DNA of 28,444 bases, taken from contig JNEU01000650.1 of assembly GCA_000697475.1 (NCBI GenBank), positions 1-28,444 of the forward strand, written 5' to 3'. A program made the translations under genes and the position numbers. Under the pieces are notes generated by a model. It ran no database searches, was not told the origin of the DNA, and saw nothing but the letters and a program-made list of their open reading frames with translations. This stretch comes from Lichtheimia corymbifera B2541. Its lineage: Eukaryota > Mucoromycota > Mucoromycetes > Mucorales > Lichtheimiaceae. This document shows, one piece after another, positions 20,654-28,444 of the stretch (position 1 is the first letter of the stretch; each line of letters opens with the position of its first letter).

Positions 20654-23600
20654 CTATGAACGTCTTGTCTTTTTAGACATCTTGATCTTGCGTTGTTCAA
20701 TGCTCTTCTTTTCTTGTGCAGTGATTTCCTTTGCAGACGCAGCCTTGCGTTTCTTGGTAGATTGAGCATTCTTGACACTTACAAGCGACGACTTGGTCTT
20801 GCCAGAAGCCATAGCATCGACTTGAGCTTCAGCAGCAGCCCAATCCTTGGAATCACCACCAATAGCGTATTTCGACAAATCCAATGAATCAATCATTTCA
20901 CGCTGCTTGGATCGGAAACCATCCAAAACCTCGTTGCCAGCTTCCTTGAGTTCACTATCCAAGGTCTCCTTAAGAGGCACCCAAGCATCATCATCCATAA
21001 TGTCACGCTTTTCCGATTCGTCATTGTCTTGTTCCATATCTTCAGCTTCGGCTTCGAGCTTTTTGCGCTTGAGATCAGGGGACTCTTCTTCAATGGCTTT
21101 GCTTTGAACATTGGTAAAGAACTGGCTTGCTTTACGCACAATCTTAACAAACATGGCAAGCACCTGGTTGCTGGCAAGACCAAGCTCACGCTCCAAATCA
21201 TCCACGCTCTTGCGTTGCAAACCAATACCAAGTAAGAGAGCGCTTTGTACACCTGATAACTTGACATCATTGCCCATCTCACCGCGGAAGTAGAGCATAG
21301 CAACAGTAGGGATCAAATCGAGAATTACGTGGTAATCAAGCATGTTGTTCGAGTAGGATTCGAGACGTTTCAAATCGTAAGGTGTAAAGAACAAGTTGAG
21401 TGCCGAACGGGTGAGCTCTTCGGAATGATTTTCTTGGCCTTGTTTAGCAGCTTCAAGCACGCTTAAAGCATTGGATGCGGGGAAATCACTGAACTGGTAT
21501 GAAAGCAAGTTGAGGAATCGCTTTGAAAAGTCTCGTGCAAAAGCATCAAGCCATGGTGCGGTTGAAACGGTGCTGCTTAATGTGTTGATCATGACACAGG
21601 TGTGTTCGCCGGTCAAATCGTTGGGCGTTTGACGCACATACAAAGGTACAAAACCAGAGCGTTTCCAGAATTTGTGCAACGAGGGTGTCAAACCATAGGA
21701 CACACCAAGGTAATCCAAACGTGGAGGGCTCTTTCGGCTAAGCTCGGTCAACAAAGGTGGCATCTTCTCACGCACCTTGACAAGCTCTGTGCTCAAGTCG
21801 GCATTTTCCAATTCGTCATCATCCACAAGCTTGACTTCATCATCATCCTGACCTCCTTCTTCACTAAGGTTGACAATCTCGCCTTGATAATACGACTTCA
21901 AGAGCTCCAATGCACGTGAACCATAACCCATGTTTGCATAATCGGGATGAGTAGCAATGCGCACCACACGAGCACCGGAAAGACTGGCGAAATCTTCATC
22001 TTGGAACTGTTGCGACAAGAGCCATGGAATCATATCACCAGCAGGGCGTTGACCACGTGAAAGCGAATTGACAACGGTTTGACGCGAGATTTCACCTTCA
22101 AGACATACTTGGACAACTACCAAAGGATCGGGCAAGCTGTTGCTCTGTTGCTCGGACATGGATGGTAAAAGTACAAACAAATGATGGGCAGGAGCATCAC
22201 TCATCAATTGCAAATCATTGGGCGAGTTCTTGTAGTGGCTGGCGACATACAAAGCCATCATACGTTGCAAAAAGGTTTCACTGACAGCATGATACGAAAA
22301 GAGGGTGTCACGGTTGACATAGTAAAGCTCGCATTCGGATGGATGAGGACAACCCTGGATATTCTTGGAAATGACTGATGCATCCAAGCACAACAACTTG
22401 TTCAACCACTTTTCAACAGGATCATTGGGTGCATAACGGATGGGCTCCTCCAACTTGATCTCCTTAAGAGTACGTCCACCCACTGAAGAACCATCTGCTT
22501 CATCAGCCTTTCTGGCATTCATGGATCGATCCACCAAAACATTTTCGCCAGAAGCATCCTTAGCTACACTGCCGGACTTGCCAATGAAACCACGAGATTG
22601 CTCACGAAGTTGTTGAATCAACTTTAGGGACAAGGATCGGCCGGTGCCTTCATAACCATTGATAGTGGATGCCATAAACACGAGATAAGGACCGAGCAAC
22701 TTGCGTACAACGGGAAGAGGAATAGCAGCAGCTTCATCAATGACAAGCAATTCAGCTTGACCAAGAACATGGGCATCTTGAGGTTGAATGTACTATTATT
22801 TTTGTGTGTGTGAGCATATATCGACCTTCATATATGATCCTTTTGTTTTACTTTACCTGAATCGTCTGACGATGTTGTCTGAAGATGTTGACACGAACAA
22901 TGGCCTTGTTGAAATCAGGATTGGTGGACTGCACAATATCATAATCCAAGTGTTCCTCATAACCAAGCGTATCAAATGTCTTGAAGACGAATTGGAAGAG
23001 AGTCTTCAAGTTTTCAGGACTGGGCGATGTCACAAAGATATTCGAATAGCCGTATGCCACTGCAGATGCCATAGCGATACCCAATGCTGCTGATTTACCA
23101 CGACCACGACCTGCTGTCAATGCCACTGTGCTACGCAACGACTTTTCAGAGATGGCTTCAATGAAGGTGAGCACCGCCTTGGCTTGGTCAATCGTTTTGG
23201 TACCCTTCACCAAAGATGAAACAGGCTCCGTATCAGCAAGCGATTCCTTCAATTCCTCCAACTCCATCTCCTCTTCGGTCTTGGCTTCGTCGCCGGACTT
23301 CAATGGCAATGGTTTGACATGTTTGCCCTTGCTGATAGGAAGCACGTTCAATTCATCATCCACCACCAAACAATTCTCGCTGTTGCCAAGTGATAGAATA
23401 AAACGTTCGTTGAATCGTGCAACAATCTCGCTGTGTGCTTCGGTGCGGTATCTCGAGTGGACATCCTATAACATGCATATTGATGAGTACATGACTCGAA
23501 TATATATCAATGCCTGTCTTACCATGGTCATGGTGTACAATTGCTTGAGAGAGCTCATGCTCTTGAGAAGAAGAACCACCATACCGCCACCTTCGACTGT

Positions 23601-24140
23601 TTCAATGGTACGAGCCAACGTGTTGGGAGTGATGGCTTCAAAGTCTTGGAGGATACACATGCCATAAGTGTTACCAAGGATCTTGTGTGTCTCCTTGTAG
23701 TAGGTGTATCGGATATCCGTCACTGAAATGAACAACTCGAAAGGATCCTCAGTGTTGGTCTCACGAATTCCCTTTTTGATCTCTCGCTTGATCTTGGCTT
23801 CACGCTTCTTGCGATGACTGGAAAGAAAAAACAAACCCGATCGATCAGCCATGGCGTCCCCTCCCTGTACAATATTCCTCCCAACTCACCTTGTGAATCC
23901 GAGATCCTTTTTGTAACACCAGAGTACCGATGGACGAGCAGTAACTTGAGCTTGAGAAAGAAGCCAATGCAAATTGACAATCTACTTGGAGGTCAGGGCA
24001 CATGTCAACACTCTCTCTAAACTTTGTCATACCTGATCCTTTCCCTTATCACCAACGACCACAAAGAAAGAACGGTGCTTGGTTTGCACACAATTCTTGA
24101 TAAGGGTGTGTACTCGGGAATCGACGACTTTTTTCACCAT
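20654..24140 (-). CDS. KRE33: RNA cytidine acetyltransferase (KRE33/NAT10)
   Basis: Makes N4-acetylcytidine in 18S rRNA and some tRNAs using acetyl-CoA and ATP; nucleolar, part of small-subunit assembly. Exons 24140-24033, 23981-23890, 23817-23523, 23465-22857 and 22792-20654 (introns 51, 72, 57 and 64 nt) join in phase to 1,080 residues, close to the family's 1,025-1,060. The start gives MVKKVVDSRVHTLIKN, the usual N-terminus, followed by HRSFFVVVGDKGKDQ. Marks: SHRKKREAKIK, Walker A AGRGRGKS at about 283-290, helicase motif VIDEAAAIP with Asp387-Glu388, and a GNAT acetyl-CoA loop VVRIATHPDYANMGYGSRA near 644-662. The C-terminus is acidic and then lysine-rich, as expected for nucleolar targeting. 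Residues QTIQ and YIQPQ are joined across the fourth intron as in homologues. No defect is seen. Confidence 0.96.
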
Positions 24141-24949
24141 ATAAGCTGTGCAAACGGAGAAGGAAGGATGATTCCAGCCATACTGCCCCACCTCTCAGCT
24201 GAACAAAGTGCGGCGGTGGCGGCACTTTAGAGGAAATGCTGTCACAGTGGCCATCCCGCATCCCTCTGGTACAACTTGCATGAATCTTTCACAGCAAGGT
24301 CTCCCTCACTTAGTATATCTTGCAATCGACCATCATTTACGTTAACCTGATCCATCCATCAACTGCTATAATATTAATAAATGCAAGATCTAAATTACAC
24401 AAAATCTAAAGAGGAACATGTGCTGTTATATGGTAAGGAATTACTACGCGCGCAGTAAGAAGATTCGACCTCGCGCACACCAGAAATATAGGCATGGTAG
24501 TAACGTAATCCAGCCAACCAACCAAATAAACATATCCCTTCTCATCGATCCTCATTGACCATGCCCTCACAAAATTTCCTCCTTCATCTCAAACACTACT
24601 TTATTATCAATTCATTCAACCTGGTTGCACTATCACCGACACTCTTAATTTAAATTGGTTTATGCAGCTCGACCTTCTCCTACATCCAAATGTGATATGG
24701 AACCACTATTTCCACACTACACATCATACCTTGATCCACACTTTCATTATTGGATGTTGTTTACTTATGTACCTTCCTAAAGGTAATCAATAACATCATC
24801 CATTTGTGCAGTAACCTGTCAAGGACGTGTTTGTGTAAACAACACGTGACATTTCACTCAGCTCTTTATCTTTCCGTTAATGTAGCCGATACCATCCAGC
24901 AGGAAAAAGCAACTCTATCACGCTTACAGCATATGTAAAACATACAGAC
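24141..24949. other. KRE33 5' flank and gene-free DNA
   Basis: The first 200 bases hold the KRE33 promoter, including a GC-rich inverted repeat listed separately. After that the sequence is AT-rich, with only short open frames that look like chance. Nothing recognisable appears up to the start of the repeat array. Confidence 0.6.
24205..24228. promoter_or_regulatory. GC-rich inverted repeat just upstream of KRE33
   Basis: AAAGTGC (24205-24211) and GCACTTT (24222-24228) form a perfect 7-bp inverted repeat around the GC-rich spacer GGCGGTGGCG. It lies 65-88 nt upstream of the KRE33 start codon, in otherwise AT-rich DNA. It could be a palindromic protein-binding site or, if transcribed, a leader hairpin. 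Confidence 0.35.
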
Positions 24950-25960
24950 GCTTGTTTCTCAACATTTTCATAATGAAGCGTGAGGTCTTTATGAGAACAA
25001 AGATGCTCGTCACGGTCGACAGCAACATGCGTTCCAAGCTTCACGATAGAGGTGGGCAATCTCAGGGACGTTCCCGTCCATCCATCGTCTCTGCTATATT
25101 TGGGCCGTTCGCTTTCAAAGTTCTCAAAATGAAGCGTGCGGTTTTAATATGAATAGAGTTGATCAGCATGACGCAGAGGACCTTCTTACAAAGTTTCATG
25201 TTCGAGAGAGGGAATCCCAAGGTAATGCATAGTAATTGACATTTCATGAATTTGGACGGGTGCAGAAATTCCGTCGGTCACAGTAAACCCCACATTATAC
25301 CCTCCCATTCATGATTTTCATTATGAAGCATATGTCTTTATGAGAACGAAATTGATCAGCATATCCTAGAGCACCTTGTGTGAAAGTTTCAGGTTCGAGA
25401 GAGGCATTCTCAAGGTTCTGGGCCGTCCAGCCTACATATATATATCCGTCTGTTCATCGTCGGACGTCCGCATTTAAAACTTCACAATGAAACATGTGGT
25501 TTTTATTTGAATGGAGTTTATCAGCATGTCGAAGCCCACGGCCTGACCAAGTTTCACAATGGAGCTCGACAACCGCGGGGGTGTCTACTATACACCCTAC
25601 TTGCACTCCGTCCGGCCAACGTCTCTCCTATATTTGGACCGCCGGATTCATTGGAACATCATAATGAAGCATACGGTTTTTAAATGAATGGAGTTGATCA
25701 TCATGATTCAGAGAACCTTCTTACCAAGTTTCAGGTTCGAGAGAGGGAGTCCCAAGGTAATGCATAGTACTTGACTTTTTCATAATTCCGGCGCTTTCCC
25801 AATTTCCGTCCGTTATAGTCAATCCCACATTATGCCCTCCCATTCGAAATTTTTAAATGAAGTGTGGGTTCTTTATTAAGACAAAGTTGATCAGCATTCC
25901 CAAGAGCACATTGTGTGCAAGTTTGAAGTCAAGGTGAGCAATACCTAGATCATGGATCAA
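24950..25960. repeat. Degenerate satellite-like array with higher-order period of ~535 bp
   Basis: Six related monomers are anchored on ATGAAG/ATGAAA-like starts at 24973, 25129, 25323, 25487, 25664 and 25857 (spacings 156, 194, 164, 177 and 193). Shared blocks include GTTGATCAGCATG, AAGTTTCAGGTTCGAGAGAG, and an ATATTTGG/CCGTTC stretch before each start. Monomer 2 pairs best with monomer 5 (AAGGTAATGCATAGTA in both, roughly 85% alike by eye over 115 bases) and monomer 3 with monomer 6, at offsets of 535 and 534 bp, so three monomers form a higher-order unit present about twice. Monomer 1 looks like a fusion of the monomer-3 front half and the monomer-4 back half, as if by deletion. No long open frame spans it. 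Its origin is unknown. Confidence 0.8.
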
Positions 25961-26157
25961 TTTACAGTGTGCATGAATTTGTATGGAAGTGCCTGACCTA
26001 TTTAATTTCCAGCTCTTCCACTCCCACTTTATTTTCTCTTTCCTCCCATTCCCAATTGTTGGCCCATTCAAGTACAACTACTCTCTGCAATAGATTGTTC
26101 TACTTCACCCCATCATGTCAATCCTACAACTGTCTTGATACGACTGTCTTTGACTGA

Positions 26158-26911
26158 ATGGCAACTGCATGGCGTGTACACTCCACGACAACACCCGCGT
26201 TATTTGACACCCCACTTTCTTTTGTACAATCCTACACCACAATCAATCGTAACAGTCTCATTCCAGCAGCTGCCATTAGCAAGGCCTTTACTTCACTGTC
26301 TCAACAGCGTTCACAGCCTTTGTCACTCTACTACAACACACGCTCTTGCACACTATTCTGCCGCGACCAAACGTAGCAGCCGTTGCTATTATCAATGTCT
26401 TTTACTCCATTGTCTCAAGTTACTTGCAGTACCTTGCTTTGATTCATACGGATTCCAATGCATGGGGTGCACCATATCAGCTATCAAGTACACCGCAATA
26501 CAAGCAATCTTCACCTGGTTGAGCTGCGATGGAAGAAAATGGCCAAGAAAGGATTGACCAACAACCGGATGGAGAAGGGAGCATATCAGCAGCTATCATA
26601 TGGCTGTCTTCAACCAACACGGTGGATTTGATGGATGGGATGGAATCAAGTACAGTGATGAGATTTGTTTTGGTTACTTGGCGCGTCGTCTGCAGGAACG
26701 ATCACGTGGATACGGCTTAGGATGATGATGGTTTGGATGGGATTGACGAGATGGATCATATCTTGGTGAAAGGTGCTCTACAGCCATGGAAGCTATTCAA
26801 GTACTCAAGTCAATGCACGCAGCAGCTATTTTACAATCATGGATGAAGGATGTTTATGACGGCAGCAATCAAGAATACAATGGCACAGTCATCCCTGTCG
26901 ACTGGATGTGA
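26158..26911 (+). pseudogene. Frame-broken coding remnant, family unknown
   Basis: Several protein-like blocks follow each other on the plus strand in different frames: 26158-26376 (MATAWRVHSTTTPALFDTP and onwards), a block at about 26370-26520 with a hydrophobic AAVAIINVFYSIVSSYLQYL, 26539-26600 (MAKKGLTNNRMEKGAYQQL), 26597-26725 (MAVFNQHGGFDGWDGIKYSD and onwards) and 26786-26911 (MEAIQVLKSMHAAAILQSWM and onwards, ending DWM and a stop). The last two share a frame but are split by three stop codons. Codon choice resembles that of the window's real genes. A 78-nt intron (GTGGAT to CTACAG) could bridge the last two blocks, but its donor is weak. Simplest reading: a decayed gene or transposon fragment with several indels. 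A multi-exon gene is the alternative. I recognise no family. Confidence 0.35.
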
Positions 26912-28377
26912 CACACCCATAGCTTATCATATTTCTCGATAAACAACATATACACTACCATGTGCTATCTTCGACTTTTCCATTAAATTCAACATATTAA
27001 CTAAACGAGCATCATGCCATCAGTTCATATACTTAATTTGTGGATCACTGGGTGGTTTCTTTTGTTGTTTTTTCCAATAAAGAGCTGAATTCAAGGATTG
27101 TTGCTAGAACATAAATGAATGAAGGAGTGTTTGAAGTGTATTGTGTATGGTGATAACGAGGTGCTGATGTGTAAACACAAAAAGGTGTATTTAATAAAGT
27201 GGTGCCAGGAAAATGATGATAACATACTACACCGCTGTGAGGACTATACAGGTGGTGTCATGGTGTAGATGGAATACACAGCAGATCTCAATTATGCTCC
27301 TTTGTATTTTTTACCCTTTAGCGATTCACTGTTATCATAGCCTTATAATTATCACAGTTAAATAAGAATTGGCCCCCACTAGTATTAGTGTTATTTTAAC
27401 ACCCTTTATTATGCTTAAATAAACATTATAGAGTATCCTTTACACCATGCATTCAGGTTGGGAATTCAACCTTACTATATACTCCATGTCTATATACTCC
27501 ATTTACTTGACAATGGAGAAGCACTTGATGGAGCTGTTACTATTTACTGCGTGTTTGTTGTAACTAATATCAATGTCCGTAAGCTTAGAACGTGCTAGTC
27601 ATTAAAAATAGTATATAGAATTCAGTAATAAAATGGTCAAAAGGTATACATTTCACCATAGCAGCATGCAGGGTCACGTGCTCAAGCGACCGGCATGATT
27701 GCAACTCCGAACACTGTTTCATTGGTTGCGTCAACCGTATTGCCGCCGGTTGAATTTTCGGAACTGCTATTTTGGGAAGGTCAGTGGTTTATATATTACC
27801 GAACGGTATAAAAAATAATGATACGTGTGATGTGCCAGACGTGGTGTAATAACAATGTAAAGTGAGGAAAGGGGGATTCTTATAACTCGGTAGTCCTTTG
27901 ACAGATGTAGACAATAAAAGATATAATAATGCGTTCCTGTACCGTTCTGACCACGTCGTTCTGATACCAGGCAACCACAAAATTAGAGAAAGAAAACGAT
28001 GATTCTAAAAAGTTTATTTTGATGTCCCTTTTACTGGCAAGGGATCAGCCACAGAAAAGGTTTCACATTCATGCAAAAAACATTGGCCATGTATAATAAG
28101 GAGGAAGGGAGCCGCTTGTGGGCTGCAGGCTGCCACTTCACTCCGACCAATGATCCACCAGACTACTTCTACTCCAAATTGCTCCACAACGATCCTCCCA
28201 AATAAGATGGCGTCTTCAATATCGATATCCTTGGCTACTCCGCTACACCACGGTACTTCTTTCATCAACATACAACGACTTTCCAAACCAGGCAGGCCAC
28301 CAGTATATATATCACCACGCGCCGTGTCACTCCTCCCTCCTTAAGCCCTGCATGGTTTGGTCAAACACTTGAACACC
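26912..28377. other. AT-rich gene-poor DNA
   Basis: No gene is recognised over this 1.5 kb. It contains a small perfect hairpin (GTGTTA-TTT-TAACAC, 27388-27402) and a 13-bp direct repeat CTATATACTCCAT at 27475-27487 and 27490-27502. A minus-strand AATAAA (plus-strand TTTATT near 28013-28018) lies 360 nt past the stop of the gene at the right edge. An open frame at 28014-28286 on the minus strand has no recognisable features. Confidence 0.55.
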
Positions 28378-28444
28378 TTAAGCACCTCGACGAGCAATCC
28401 AAGCACGGAATTGCTGATCAGCCTTTTGAACCATCACATCCGGA
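28378..28444 (-). CDS. C-terminal end of an unidentified gene, cut by the window edge
   Basis: The last 21 codons and stop (TAA at 28380-28378) of a minus-strand frame enter from the right edge. The residues end QKADQQFRAWIARRGA. They are free of stops, use codons typical of the other genes here, and form a plausible amphipathic basic C-terminus. The fragment is too short to name a family, and it could in principle be chance. Confidence 0.5.
   Translation of the reverse strand, partial: PDVMVQKADQQFRAWIARRGA

Noticed and set aside
24973..25152. Short plus-strand open frame starting MKR in the repeat array
   Set aside because: The start is part of the repeated monomer, other monomers have no matching open frame, and frame is not conserved between copies.
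25395..25410. tRNA gene from the GGTTCGAGAGAG block
   Set aside because: No A box, no cloverleaf and an incomplete B box; it recurs only as part of the satellite monomer.
24950..25960. CRISPR array
   Set aside because: Repeats are long, diverged and without unique spacers of fixed size, and the DNA is eukaryotic.
28014..28286. 90-codon minus-strand frame near the right edge
   Set aside because: No recognisable domain, odd composition, and it lies in the presumed 3' flank of the edge gene.

Overview
The window is nuclear DNA from a filamentous fungus, most likely an early-diverging one (Mucoromycota, perhaps Mucorales). That placement is an inference from gene content and architecture, not from a search. 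The genes carry many short GT-AG introns, mostly 50-140 nt with GTAAGT/GTATGT donors, and have low-complexity Ser/Thr/Gln tails. The spacers are AT-rich, and the set of proteins (fused NADH glutamate synthase, heat-shock factor, KRE33/NAT10) is eukaryotic.

Layout from left to right. At 1-5606 (minus) lies GLT1, the fused glutamate synthase, in five exons and cut by the left edge; it carries two apparent frameshifts, near 831-838 and 352-353. At 5607-8444 is a 2.8-kb spacer with a cluster of GATA-factor sites next to GLT1. At 8445-10754 (minus) is a heat-shock transcription factor in four exons. After a 2.5-kb spacer, 13226-15232 (minus) holds an NCS2 nucleobase permease of the bacterial-looking UraA/RutG type in about eight exons. 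At 16517-16912 (minus) is a 131-residue zinc-finger protein. At 17434-19034 (minus) is a protein with two tandem KCTD-type BTB domains. It is divergent from a short five-exon gene on the plus strand (19842-20557) for a probable mitochondrial single-pass membrane protein, whose exons are too short to show up as ordinary ORFs. That gene is tail-to-tail, 96 nt apart, with KRE33/NAT10 (20654-24140, minus, five exons), the RNA cytidine acetyltransferase.

The last 4.2 kb (24141-28377) is gene-poor. It holds a degenerate satellite-like array (about 24950-25960) with monomers of 156-194 bp arranged in a higher-order period of 534-535 bp, and a frame-broken coding remnant on the plus strand (about 26158-26911). 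At the right edge are the last 21 codons of an unidentified minus-strand gene.

There is no sign that the genes form one pathway. Two of them concern nitrogen: glutamate synthesis from glutamine and 2-oxoglutarate, and nucleobase uptake. The GATA sites beside GLT1 fit nitrogen regulation. The others are housekeeping or regulatory. No tRNA, rRNA, CRISPR array or intact transposon was recognised. All exon boundaries come from reading splice signals, frame and family conservation, without transcript data.
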